47,918 nt of DNA from assembly GCA_019233055.1 (NCBI GenBank), contig JAFAMV010000030.1, forward strand, positions 1 through 47,918, read 5' to 3'. A program made the translations under genes and the position numbers. Of the stretch, positions 35,881 to 44,548 are shown one piece after another. How positions within the stretch are numbered: the stretch's first letter is position 1; each line of letters opens with the position of its first letter. Below the pieces are notes generated by a model that ran no database searches, had not been told where the DNA came from, and saw nothing but the letters and a program-made list of their open reading frames with translations. The DNA comes from Curvibacter sp. (GTDB taxonomy: Bacteria > Pseudomonadota > Gammaproteobacteria > Burkholderiales > Burkholderiaceae_C).

Positions 35881-37465
35881 CGCGCTCGACCTTGAAGTAG
35901 GCCAGCACCCGCCCCAGCGCCTCGGCCTGCCCTCTCAGGCTGGATGCGGCGGCCGTGGCCTGCTCCACCAGCGCGGCGTTGCGTTGCAGGCCGTCGTCGA
36001 CCTCGCTGACCGCCTGGTGGACCTGCGCCACCTCCCGGGCCTGCTGCTGGCAAGACTCGGAGATGCGCGTGATCCAGTGGGCCGTCGCCGCGCTCGACTG
36101 CTCCACGGCGCCGATGGTGCCGCCGGCCTCGCTGACCTGCGAAGCGCCGAGGTCGACCGTCTCGACATTGGTCTGGATCAGCGCCTTGATCTCGCGTGCG
36201 GCCTGGGCCGAACGCTGCGCCAGGGTCCGGACCTCGGTCGCGACCACCGCGAAACCCCGCCCCTGCTCTCCCGCCCGCGCCGCCTCGACCGCCGCGTTCA
36301 GGGCCAGGATGTTGGTCTGGAAGGCGATCCCGTCGATCACGCCGATGATCTCGGACATGCGCCTGGAGGAGCTGGAAACCGCCTCCATCGTCTGGACGAT
36401 CTGGCGCACCTGCTGCCCGCCGAGGGTCGCCTGTTCGGAGGCGGCCTGCGCCTGGGCCTGGGCCTCGCGCGAAGCTTCGGCATTCTCCTGCACCCCTCGG
36501 GCGATCAGCTCCAGCGAACGGGTGGCCTGCTGCAGGGCGGCCGCCTGACGCTCGGTGCGCAGGGAAAGATCCTGGTTGCCGGCGGCGATTTCCGTCGACG
36601 AGTCAAGAATGGACCGCGAGGACGACACCACCGTGCCCACGGCCTCGCGCAGGCGCCCGACCATCTGGCCCATGGCCGCCATCATGCGCCCGGTCTCGCC
36701 GCGCGCTTCGGCCTGGATCTCCAGGGTCAGGTCGCCGGTGGCCAGGCAGTCCAGGCGTTCGGCCGTGGCATTCAGGGGCCGGGTGACCGAGCGGTACAGC
36801 GCCAGCCCGGCCGACACGCCGATGAGCACACCGAACAGGGCCGTGCCCACGATCAGGACGCGGCTGCGGCGGGACAGCGAGACGATGTCGTCGAAGGCCG
36901 CGCCTTCGGCCTCCTTCTGCTGAGCCACCCAGGCCGCCGTCGCCGCCTGGCTTTTCTGGATCAAGGGATCCAGCTCGAGTTCGAAGACCTGGTTGACCGC
37001 GTCGGTCTGGAGCTGGCGGCCCAGGTCGATGACCCGGTCGCGCATGGCCCGGCCGCCCTGGATCGATCGCCGCAGCGCCTCGACGGCCGATCGATCCGCC
37101 ACATCCAGGGGCAATGCAGCCAGGGCCGCCAGGGCCTGGTCGGCCTCTCGGCCTGCCTGCAGCGCCGAGGCGATCTCGCGCTCGACCTTGTCGGGCTCGA
37201 CCTGCACGGACAACCGGCGCAGATAGAGCTCCTCGCTCTTCCCCGCATCGCGCACTGCATTCGCCAGATCATGGCGCTGCCGCGCCTGCGCGACCTTGCC
37301 CTGCACCAGGGTCAGGGCCTGCTCCACCCCCCACAGGCTGGCCAGGCTCTGCAGCAGCAGCATCGCCAGGACAAAGCCCAGCGTGAGCCGCAGACGGTTG
37401 GCGATCGACATGTCACGCAGCGCGAGGCTGGGCCGGCCCAGCCGGACGCTGTGGGCGGAGCGCAT
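35864..37465 (-). CDS. Methyl-accepting chemotaxis protein
   Basis: Inner-membrane chemoreceptor of 533 residues. The first transmembrane helix (about 24-46, LRLTLGFVLAMLLLQSLASLWG) is followed by a four-helix-type periplasmic sensor (about 50-195), a second helix (about 205-227, LIVGTALFGVLIGVSAGLALY), a HAMP domain and a cytoplasmic coiled coil. The hairpin tip DGIAFQTNILALNAAVEAARAGEQGRGFAVVATEVRTLAQRSA is conserved. ATG 37411 (MSIANRL) is an alternative start. Only 21 bp separate it from the YCF48-like gene, so it is probably co-transcribed with the RND/DUF1302 cluster, hinting at sensing of the same compound. Confidence 0.93.
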   Translation of the reverse strand: MRSAHSVRLGRPSLALRDMSIANRLRLTLGFVLAMLLLQSLASLWGVEQALTLVQGKVAQARQRHDLANAVRDAGKSEELYLRRLSVQVEPDKVEREIASALQAGREADQALAALAALPLDVADRSAVEALRRSIQGGRAMRDRVIDLGRQLQTDAVNQVFELELDPLIQKSQAATAAWVAQQKEAEGAAFDDIVSLSRRSRVLIVGTALFGVLIGVSAGLALYRSVTRPLNATAERLDCLATGDLTLEIQAEARGETGRMMAAMGQMVGRLREAVGTVVSSSRSILDSSTEIAAGNQDLSLRTERQAAALQQATRSLELIARGVQENAEASREAQAQAQAASEQATLGGQQVRQIVQTMEAVSSSSRRMSEIIGVIDGIAFQTNILALNAAVEAARAGEQGRGFAVVATEVRTLAQRSAQAAREIKALIQTNVETVDLGASQVSEAGGTIGAVEQSSAATAHWITRISESCQQQAREVAQVHQAVSEVDDGLQRNAALVEQATAAASSLRGQAEALGRVLAYFKVERETGPR

Positions 37466-37486
37466 CGTCGTGTGTCCCGAGGGGCC

Positions 37487-38476
37487 TCAATGCGCCGACG
37501 GGCCGTTCACCAGGCCGGTGGTGGAAAACAGTGCCACGCGGCCTTGGCCGTCGAGCAACGCCGCCGTCAGCGACAGGTGATCGGACCGCACCTCGGTCTT
37601 GAAGCTGGCGCCGCCGTCCTGGCTCTGCAGCTGCAGCCCGTCCAGGCCCACGCCCATGACCCCCTGGCCGCCCAACGCCAGCAGGCCGGTGATCGAGGCC
37701 TCGCTGTGGCTGTCGATGCGCGCCCAGCTCTTGCCGTCATCGGCGCTGCGGTACAGCGAGCCGCGCAGGCCGCCGGCCAGCAGCACGCCGTCGGGCAGCC
37801 CGACGCCGGACCAGAACGAGCCCTTGTAGCCGGTGCTCAGGTAGCTCCAGTGCCGACCCTGGTCGCCCGAGCGCAGCAGCATGCCCTTCTCGGCCGTGGC
37901 CAGCAGATCGCCCTTGGGCGTGGTGAACAGGCTCAGCAGGTTCAGGTCGGCCTTCCTGGCCCCTTCGGGCGGCGGCGGGCTGACGCTGTCCCAGCTCTGG
38001 CCGCCGTCGGCCGTCACCAGCACCAGCGACCACAGGCCCACGGCCACACCGTGCCCGGCATCGAACATGTGCAGCGCAAACAGGGGCCGGTCCTCGCCCG
38101 TGGCGCTGTGCTGCACCGTCCAGGTCTCGCCGCCGTCGGCACTGTGCAGGATCACGCCCCAGTGGCCGGCGGCCCAGCCTTCGCGGGCATCGGCGAAGGA
38201 GACCGCCGTCAGGGTGCAGTCGACCGGCACGCTCTGCGCCTGGCGCCAGCGCTTGCCCGCGTCATCGGACAGCATCACCACGCCATGGTCGCCCACCGCC
38301 ACCAGGCGCTCGCCCGCGCGGGCGGCCCCGAGCAGCGCGGCGGTGCCGGCATGGGCCACCCGCGCGGCGGGCACCAGCCTGGGCGCATTCGGATTGGCAT
38401 CCTGGGCCCGCGCTCCCAACGCCGCCAGACACAGGGCGGCCAAGGTCATTTGCATCGTCAGTTTTTTCATCATCAT
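37487..38476 (-). CDS. YCF48-like exported beta-propeller (BNR repeat) protein
   Basis: A 329-residue exported protein. After a signal peptide (MMMKKLTMQMTLAALCLAALGARA) it has six Asp-box/BNR repeats: DDAGKRW, SADGGETW, TADGGQSW, SGDQGRHW, SADDGKSW and SQDGGASF, consistent with a seven-bladed propeller of the plant HCF136/Ycf48 type. In proteobacteria such genes accompany DUF1302, DUF1329 and an MMPL-type RND protein, as here; a periplasmic scaffold role is inferred. The start lies in an ATG triplet (38468-38476), and any of the three could be used. Confidence 0.85.
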   Translation of the reverse strand: MMMKKLTMQMTLAALCLAALGARAQDANPNAPRLVPAARVAHAGTAALLGAARAGERLVAVGDHGVVMLSDDAGKRWRQAQSVPVDCTLTAVSFADAREGWAAGHWGVILHSADGGETWTVQHSATGEDRPLFALHMFDAGHGVAVGLWSLVLVTADGGQSWDSVSPPPPEGARKADLNLLSLFTTPKGDLLATAEKGMLLRSGDQGRHWSYLSTGYKGSFWSGVGLPDGVLLAGGLRGSLYRSADDGKSWARIDSHSEASITGLLALGGQGVMGVGLDGLQLQSQDGGASFKTEVRSDHLSLTAALLDGQGRVALFSTTGLVNGPSAH

Positions 38477-38547
38477 TCCAATTTTCCAAATCGCAAGCCG
38501 GCGCCCCACTTACCGCTCAGGAGGCTGCGGAGCAAGCCAATCCAGCA

Positions 38548-38620
38548 GACACCGTGGAGCCGGCTTTGCCGGGCCACCGGTGTCGTCCCCTGGGGGAAGG
38601 CGCCGCAGGCGACTCAGGGG
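38548..38620. repeat. Intergenic REP-like double hairpin element
   Basis: First hairpin: GACACCG (38548-38554) pairs with CGGTGTC (38578-38584), enclosing an inner stem around TTT (AGCCGGC / GCCGG). Second: CCCCTG (38587-38592) pairs with CAGGGG (38615-38620), enclosing CGCC-GCA-GGCG. I recall this layout as a dispersed intergenic element in Comamonadaceae and Leptothrix-like genomes. It lies between the RND gene and the YCF48-like gene and may act as a terminator or mRNA stabiliser. Confidence 0.6.
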
Positions 38621-38627
38621 GGGCATT

Positions 38628-41009
38628 TCAATGCGCAAGGCCTGGGGCCTTGACCGGCTTCTTGCGCGGGAACAGCCGCTCCAGCCAGACCGCGAAGGCG
38701 GGCAGCGCCGTCATCGCCATGACCATGTTGACCATGAACATGAAGGCCAGCAGCTTGCCCATGTCGGCCTGGAACTTCAGCTCGGAAAACGACCAGGTGG
38801 CCACACCGATCGCCAGCGTGATGGCGGTGAAGATGGTGGCGGTGCCCACTTCGAGGATGGAGTGCTCCAGCGCCTTGACGATGGGCTGCCCGTGCGAGAG
38901 GTGCAGCTGCAGGCGGTTGTAGATGTAGAAGGCATAGTCGACGCCGATGCCCACGGCCAGCACCATCACCGGCAGCGTGGCCACGGTCAGGCCGATGTCG
39001 AGCTCCTTCATGAACCAGTAACCGATGAAGGTGCCCACGGTCAGCGGCAGGCAGCAGGCCAGCACCGCGCGGAAGTCGCGGTAGACCAGGAACACCAGCA
39101 CGATGATGGCCGCGTAGACGTAGAGCATCATCGGCAGCTCGCTCTTCTCGACCTCGTCGTTGATGGCCGCCAGCACCCCGGCGTTGCCCGAGGCCAGCCG
39201 GATCTGCACGCCCTCGCCCGGATTGGCCTTCTTGAAGGCCTCGACCGCCGCGATGACCCGCTGGATGGTGGAGGCCTTGTGGTCGGTGAGGAACAGGTGC
39301 ACCGCCGTCATGCTGCAGTCCTTGCGCATGGTGCCGCGGATGCGGCCGATCTCGGTGGCCAGGCCGGCGTGGTTGCCCGGGTCGATCGGCACCACCGCCA
39401 TCTTGGGGTTGCCCTCGTTGTAGCCCTCGTTGTACAGGCGCAGCTGGCCCGAGAACGACGACACCGAGAGCACGCCCTCGACCGGCTGCAGCGCCCAGGT
39501 GAAGCGGTCCTGGTAGAGCGCCAGGTTGACGTTCTCGCACAGCGCGGCGGCCTCGGGGCTGCCCTCCTTGGCGGTAGCCTCGAAGACCACGGTGAGCCAG
39601 TCCAGGCCGGTGTCGAAGTTGCTCGCGATGGAGACCGCGTCGCGGTTGAAGCGGGCCTCGGGGCGCAGCTCGGGGGCGCCGGGCTGGGTGGTGCCGACCA
39701 CCCGGCCGCGACCTTCGATCACCGCCACCACGAAGACCACGGCCACCACCAGCAGGCAGATCGCGGCATTGCGCGGCTCGGCCACCCGCGCCAGGGTGCG
39801 CAGCCAGCCGGCGCGCGCCTCGCGCTTGACCATGGCGCGGTCGGCGTAGGCCTTGCTGACATTGAAATGCGAGGCCGCCACCGGCAGCATGACCAGGTTG
39901 GTGACGATCTTGAAGGCCACACCGAGCGAGGCGGTGATGGCCAGCTCGCGCACCATGGGGATCGGGATCAGGATCAGGGTGACGAAGCTCACGAAGGCGG
40001 TCACCAGGGCCAGGGTGCCGGGGATCAGCAGGCCGGTGAAGCTTTCGCGGCAGGCCTCGAAGCAGCTCTTGCCGTGCGAGATCTCGCGCACGATGAAGTT
40101 GATCTGCTGCACCCCGTGCGAGACGCCGATGGCGAACACCAGAAAAGGCACCAGCACCGCCAGCGGATCGAGCCCGTAGCCCAGCAGGCGCAGGGCGCCG
40201 AACTGCCAGACCAGGGAGGTCAGCGAGCAGGCGATGGGCAGCAGGGTGAAGCGCAGCGAATGGCAGTACCAGTACACCGCCAGCGCGGTCAGCAGCAGCG
40301 CGATGACGCAGAACTCGAGCACCGCCGAGGCGCCGTCGGCGATGTCGCCGATCTGTTTGGCAAATCCGATGATCTGGATCTCGTAGTCGGCGTCCTCGAA
40401 CTTCTTGCGGATCTGCTCTTCGAGCACGTGGTTGTAGGCCACATAGTCGACCTTGTGGCCCTCGCGGTCGAACTCGATGATCTCGGCGGTGACCATGGCC
40501 GAACTTTCGTCGCGCGACACCAGGGTGCCGATGAAGCCGCCGCGTGCGGTGGCGCCGCGGATGCCCTCGACGATGGCCGGGGTGAGCTGCTCCGGGGTGA
40601 TGGTGCCGTCGATCAGCGGGTCGGCGCGGAAGCCCTCCTCGGTGATCTCGTTGACGAAGCTGTTGGGCGTCCACAGCGACTGCACCCCCAGGCGCTCGAT
40701 GCTGGGCAGGAAGGTCACGCCCTGGGTCACGTCGTAGAGCTTCTTCAGTCCGGCCACGGTGAAGATGCTGCCTTTGCGCGCATGCACCACGATGTTGAGC
40801 CGGTTCGCGCCCAGCACATCGTTGCGGTATTTCTGGAAGGTCTGGATGTACTCGTGCTCGGTCGGCATCTGCTTCTCGAAGCCCGCGTCCATGCGCAGCT
40901 GCAGCGCAAACCAGGCCATCACGGCGGTCAGGGCCAGCAGCACGCCCAGCGTGCCCCGGCGGTAGGTGAAGAAGAAGCGCTCAAGGCCTCGGACCCATTG
41001 ATTCAACAT
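38628..41009 (-). CDS. RND superfamily exporter, MMPL type
   Basis: A 793-residue inner-membrane protein with the RND duplicated layout: helix 1 at about 22-40, a periplasmic loop to about 220, helices 2-6 (about 225-395), a second loop, and helices 8-12 to the end. IVVHARKGSIFTVAGLKKLYDV, VFAIGVSHGVQQINFIVREISHG and AVGIGVDYAFYIYNRLQLHLSHGQ are MMPL/HpnN-like sequences. No membrane-fusion protein is needed for this branch; these proteins move lipids or hydrophobic compounds. It lies behind DUF1329 and DUF1302 genes, but a strong terminator stands 74 bases before its start codon. Confidence 0.92.
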   Translation of the reverse strand: MLNQWVRGLERFFFTYRRGTLGVLLALTAVMAWFALQLRMDAGFEKQMPTEHEYIQTFQKYRNDVLGANRLNIVVHARKGSIFTVAGLKKLYDVTQGVTFLPSIERLGVQSLWTPNSFVNEITEEGFRADPLIDGTITPEQLTPAIVEGIRGATARGGFIGTLVSRDESSAMVTAEIIEFDREGHKVDYVAYNHVLEEQIRKKFEDADYEIQIIGFAKQIGDIADGASAVLEFCVIALLLTALAVYWYCHSLRFTLLPIACSLTSLVWQFGALRLLGYGLDPLAVLVPFLVFAIGVSHGVQQINFIVREISHGKSCFEACRESFTGLLIPGTLALVTAFVSFVTLILIPIPMVRELAITASLGVAFKIVTNLVMLPVAASHFNVSKAYADRAMVKREARAGWLRTLARVAEPRNAAICLLVVAVVFVVAVIEGRGRVVGTTQPGAPELRPEARFNRDAVSIASNFDTGLDWLTVVFEATAKEGSPEAAALCENVNLALYQDRFTWALQPVEGVLSVSSFSGQLRLYNEGYNEGNPKMAVVPIDPGNHAGLATEIGRIRGTMRKDCSMTAVHLFLTDHKASTIQRVIAAVEAFKKANPGEGVQIRLASGNAGVLAAINDEVEKSELPMMLYVYAAIIVLVFLVYRDFRAVLACCLPLTVGTFIGYWFMKELDIGLTVATLPVMVLAVGIGVDYAFYIYNRLQLHLSHGQPIVKALEHSILEVGTATIFTAITLAIGVATWSFSELKFQADMGKLLAFMFMVNMVMAMTALPAFAVWLERLFPRKKPVKAPGLAH

Positions 41010-41082
41010 AGCTGGTGGCCTCAGGCGGGGCAGTCGTGGAGGAAGGGGGATTCGGGGGATCGGGGCGATTGTCGACGGGAGA

Positions 41083-41129
41083 AAAAAACGCCATCGCCCC
41101 GCAAGGTCGTGCCCGCAGGGGCGATGGCC
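41083..41129 (-). terminator. Rho-independent terminator after DUF1302 gene
   Basis: On the minus strand, GCCATCGCCCC (complement of 41119-41129) and GGGGCGATGGC (complement of 41091-41101) form a perfect 11-bp stem, followed by a G and seven T residues (complement of 41083-41089). It lies 56 bp beyond the DUF1302 stop and 74 bp before the RND start. Confidence 0.85.
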
Positions 41130-41184
41130 AGCCAGGCGGGGACCTCACGCCCGCCGGATTTCCCGGAGAAATTCAAGAACGTCA

Positions 41185-42822
41185 TCAGAAGTTGCGCGAG
41201 GCATAGAGGCCGACGAAATTGCGGTCGCGCAGGGGCTGGTCGAAGACCGACTTGCCGCCCCAGAACGCGGCGTAGTTGACCCCGAACTGCCAGGTGGCCG
41301 GGTTCTGGATGAAGGAGACGATCAGGTTGATCGAGCTGGCCCCCTGCATGAAGGTGGCGGCGGTGTTTGGCGTGCGGCCTGACATGGCGCGGAAGTAATA
41401 CACCTCGGGCACCACCTGCCAGCCCGGGATGAGCTTGCCGTCATAGACCCAGCTGTAGTCGAAGTTGATGCCCGACGAGGTCTTGGTGCCCACGGCCACG
41501 GGCGCTCCGCTGCTGCTGCTGGACTGGCCCCAGGCATAGCCGCCGGCCGAGACGAGTTCGCCGTTGTAGCTCTGCTGCAGGTTCGGGTAGTGGATGACCA
41601 CCGCCTCGGCCAGCAGGGTGCCGGTGTCGGCGCCGAGGAAGTCGAGCATGCCCTTGGAGTTGGACGGCGTCTGGCTGTACAGGCCGGTCAGATGCCACTG
41701 GTAGCGCTTCTGGTCGACCCAGCAGTTGCCGGCGTTGTTGGCGCAACCGTCGACCGCGCTGTTGAGCGCCACCGCGTCATGCGGGCGGTACGACAGCTCG
41801 GTGCCCACGGCCCAGTCGCCGACGGGGAAGTTCGCGCTCACGCCGAGCATCTTGCGGTTCTCGGGGTAGGTCCAGCCGGTGACGCCGGTGCCGTTGATGT
41901 TGGTCGAGAACTGCGGTGCCTTGTCGTGGTAGTTCATCGCGTACAGGCCCAGGTTGAGCTGGGTGCCCTCGGGCTGGTAGCGCAGCGACAGGCCCCACTG
42001 GCCGCCGTTCTTGGGCGTCACCGTGGCCAGGCCGTAGGTCTGGTGGCCCGAGCCCAGGCCATCGGTGGTGGACCAGTAGCCCCCGGTCGGCGGGAAGAAG
42101 TTGGCGTTCCAGGTGGCCTGCACAAAGCCTTCGAAGTTCAGGCCGTGGCCCAGGCCGGTGGCCAGGCTGGCCATGGGCGCGGGCAGCACCGCCTCCTTGA
42201 GCTGGGTGCCGGGCTGCGAGAGGCGGTTGATGTCCAGCGCATTGGCCGCGTTGATGCCGCCGGGGATGAACAGGCTCTCGCCCCAGCTGATCACCTGGTT
42301 GCCCACGCGCAGCCGGGCGCGCTGCTCGCCCAGGTCGAAGGACTTGCTGACCCACAGGTCCAGCAGCCGGGCCTGGAAGCGCATCACCTTCTGGGCCTCC
42401 GACGTCAGGTTGTTGGCCGGCATGTTGGGCGGCAGGTCGACGCTCTGCTCGCCCGAGGTGTGGGTGGCGCTGACGTCTTCCAGCCAGGTCCAGCGCGCCA
42501 TCATGTGCAGGTCTTCGGAGGGCTTGAGCACCACCTCCTGCGCGCCCTTGAGGTAGGTGGTGAAGGCCTGGCCCTTCCTGTAGTTCAGGTCGCCCTGGTC
42601 GCCCAGGCCGGCGCCGGGTGCCAGCGTGCCGGCCGGCCCGCCGGTGTTGCCGGCCTGGATCAGGCTCGGGCTCTGGTCCTTGGCCCGGATGCCGGTGCCC
42701 ACCGTGATGGTCGAGTCAAAGCTGCCCTGCACCCCGCTGTCGGTCTCGAAGGTGTAGGCATTCGCGGCGCCATGGGCCAGCAGCACGGCCGAGGCGATGA
42801 GGGAAAGGCGGTATCGGGACAT
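41185..42822 (-). CDS. DUF1302 family outer-membrane protein
   Basis: A 545-residue outer-membrane protein with a signal peptide (SLIASAVLLAHGAANA) and many amphipathic strands ending in Phe (GLYASRNF-stop), as in beta-barrels. DUF1302 signatures are FETDSGVQGSFDSTITVGTGIRAKDQSPSL, RVGNQVISWGESLFIPGGINAANALDINRLSQPGTQLKEAVLPAPM and ATWNANFFPPTGGYWSTTD. DUF1302 and DUF1329 genes almost always pair, with an RND protein nearby; they are thought to handle hydrophobic substrates but the mechanism is unproven. AGGGG precedes the ATG. Confidence 0.92.
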   Translation of the reverse strand: MSRYRLSLIASAVLLAHGAANAYTFETDSGVQGSFDSTITVGTGIRAKDQSPSLIQAGNTGGPAGTLAPGAGLGDQGDLNYRKGQAFTTYLKGAQEVVLKPSEDLHMMARWTWLEDVSATHTSGEQSVDLPPNMPANNLTSEAQKVMRFQARLLDLWVSKSFDLGEQRARLRVGNQVISWGESLFIPGGINAANALDINRLSQPGTQLKEAVLPAPMASLATGLGHGLNFEGFVQATWNANFFPPTGGYWSTTDGLGSGHQTYGLATVTPKNGGQWGLSLRYQPEGTQLNLGLYAMNYHDKAPQFSTNINGTGVTGWTYPENRKMLGVSANFPVGDWAVGTELSYRPHDAVALNSAVDGCANNAGNCWVDQKRYQWHLTGLYSQTPSNSKGMLDFLGADTGTLLAEAVVIHYPNLQQSYNGELVSAGGYAWGQSSSSSGAPVAVGTKTSSGINFDYSWVYDGKLIPGWQVVPEVYYFRAMSGRTPNTAATFMQGASSINLIVSFIQNPATWQFGVNYAAFWGGKSVFDQPLRDRNFVGLYASRNF

Positions 42823-42911
42823 GGAGAACCCCTGTCTTCAGGCAATGGAGGGCAAACAGATCCCCGACCGCAGCCAGCGGGCCGCGGTGGGTCGGTGAAG
42901 TCGGACTCGGC

Positions 42912-44303
42912 TCAGCGCTCGCTGATCGCACGCAGGTTGTCGGAGGTGTAGAAGCTGGCCTTGAGCTTCGGGTTGTTGCCCGCCTCGGTCAGCCAGTGCA
43001 CGTCCTCGCCGGTGCCCACGCCATGCTCGTCGAAGACATAGCGCCCTTCGAGCACGTTGTGCTGGACGAAGGCCGAGACATCGCAGGAGCCGGTTTCATA
43101 GACCGGGATCACGAAGCCTTCACGCACCTTCCAGAGCTTGCCCTGGGCGTCGTAGTCGTCGGCCACCAGCGGCGCCCAGCTGTCCTCGTCGAGGTAGAAG
43201 GTGCGCTTGGGGGCGAGGTGGCGCATGCCGGCCTTGACCGTGGCCTCGACCACCCAGACCCGGTGCATCTCGTAGCGGCGGTGGGCCGGATCGATGAAGT
43301 CGTGCTGGGCCACGTCCTCGAACTTGGCCTTGAAGTCGTAGGCGCCGAAGACGTTGTAGGGCACCAGCATCTCCTTCTTGCCGACCAGCTTCCAGTCGAA
43401 ACGGTCCATCAGGCCGTTGAAGACATAGGGCTCGTCAAGGGTGTACTGGTTCTCGAAACCGATCTGGGGCGCGTCATAGGCATAGGTGGGCATGCGCCGC
43501 ACCCGGCGCTGGCCCGGGAAGTAATAGAAGGTCTCGGTGGCCTGCTCGGTGTAGGTCGAGATGGCCAGGGCCTGTCCGGCCAGGGCGGCGGGGCTGTTGT
43601 AGGCGAAATAGGTGTAGTACTCGACCTGGGGCAGCTTGCTGAACTGCTGCGTGCCCTTGATGGCCCAGGGGAAGTAGCTCACCTGTTCCGAGCCGGCCTT
43701 GATCCACTCGTCGCTGCCCTTGCGCGGCGAGGCGGCCGTGATCACCTTCTTGTAGTCGATGGCCAGGCCGCGGTAACGCATCTTGGCGTTCCACATCGCC
43801 TCGGCACCGTTGGCCGGCATGGGGAAGGGGTAGCCGGGCAGCATGGCCTCCTGCAGCGTCCAGCCGTTGTCCTTGAGCTTGCCGGCCTCGACGTTCTTGC
43901 GGGTGTTCTCGGCCACGAAGTCGGGCACCCCGCAGCTGCGGTGCGAGGGATAGACGTCCATGCGGTAGCCCTTGGTCTGGCGGATCAGCTCGACCTGGCC
44001 CGGGGACAGCTTGTCGGCGTACTTGTCGACATTCGAGGCGTCGATCGAATACAGGGCCTTCTCACCCTTGTGCTTCCAGAAATCACCCCGGTACTTGCCG
44101 AAGGCCCAGCCGGCCTCGGGGGCCTCGGCGCCGCTGTAGGCCGGCACCGCGCCGTCCTTGCTGGCCGCCACCTCGCCACCGGCGGGGGTGAGGTCCTTGC
44201 CCAGACGCGACGCATCGCGCGATTGACCCAGGCTGCTGCCCATGGCGGCCATGGCCGCCAAAGCCAGCAGAACATGGCGCCCGGATTGTTTTGCTTTACC
44301 CAT
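42912..44303 (-). CDS. DUF1329 family exported protein
   Basis: A 463-residue periplasmic or outer-membrane-associated protein, with an N-terminal signal peptide (HVLLALAAMAAMGSSLGQS). It has DUF1329 patterns: KDLTPAGGEVAASKDGAVPAYSG, LPGYPFPMPANGAEAMWNAKMRYRG, TFYYFPGQRRVRRMPTYAYDAP, DRFDWKLVGKKEMLVPYN, YEMHRVWVVEATVKAGMRHLAPKRTFYLDEDSWAPLVADDYDAQGKLWKV. The fold resembles LolB/LolA-like outer-membrane lipoprotein carriers (family-level knowledge). First gene of the cluster; AGGAG lies 8 bases before the ATG. It diverges from AraC gene 2. Confidence 0.92.
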   Translation of the reverse strand: MGKAKQSGRHVLLALAAMAAMGSSLGQSRDASRLGKDLTPAGGEVAASKDGAVPAYSGAEAPEAGWAFGKYRGDFWKHKGEKALYSIDASNVDKYADKLSPGQVELIRQTKGYRMDVYPSHRSCGVPDFVAENTRKNVEAGKLKDNGWTLQEAMLPGYPFPMPANGAEAMWNAKMRYRGLAIDYKKVITAASPRKGSDEWIKAGSEQVSYFPWAIKGTQQFSKLPQVEYYTYFAYNSPAALAGQALAISTYTEQATETFYYFPGQRRVRRMPTYAYDAPQIGFENQYTLDEPYVFNGLMDRFDWKLVGKKEMLVPYNVFGAYDFKAKFEDVAQHDFIDPAHRRYEMHRVWVVEATVKAGMRHLAPKRTFYLDEDSWAPLVADDYDAQGKLWKVREGFVIPVYETGSCDVSAFVQHNVLEGRYVFDEHGVGTGEDVHWLTEAGNNPKLKASFYTSDNLRAISER

Positions 44304-44381
44304 TGTTCATACTCCTGGTTTCAGACTTTGCAACCGCATTGAGGATGCATGGCAGCGAGTGTGTTGCGTGGCGTCAAGAAC

Positions 44382-44421
44382 CGTTATCGGTTTTGCGCAA
44401 GCCTTCTCTAGGGTTAATACC
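44382..44421. promoter_or_regulatory. 40-bp conserved element upstream of AraC gene 2
   Basis: Reads CGTTATCG-N5-GCGCAAG-N6-CTAGGGTTAATACC, in the divergent gap between the DUF1329 gene (start 44303) and AraC gene 2 (start 44549). It matches the element at 34706-34745 block for block with the same spacing. Its end is 127 bases from the AraC start, against 130 bases for the first copy. Confidence 0.7.
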
Positions 44422-44548
44422 GAGCAAGCGATTGGTGCGTGCCACACCAGTCTGGTGCCTCACTGGTTTTCACCGATAGGCGGCACAACAAATGCTTAGG
44501 ACACTGCGCCCCAGTCAGCCTGGGCCCCTGCCCGGGCCTCATGCACCG

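Noticed and set aside
35681..38653. Plus-strand open frame of about 990 codons
   Set aside because: Antisense to the chemoreceptor and YCF48-like genes; composition is that of a shadow frame.
37881..41279. Very long plus-strand open frame (over 1,100 codons) across the RND and YCF48-like region
   Set aside because: It is antisense to two well-supported genes, its translation is low-complexity (Gln, Arg, Gly, His), and no start with a ribosome-binding site is seen. High GC makes such antisense frames common.
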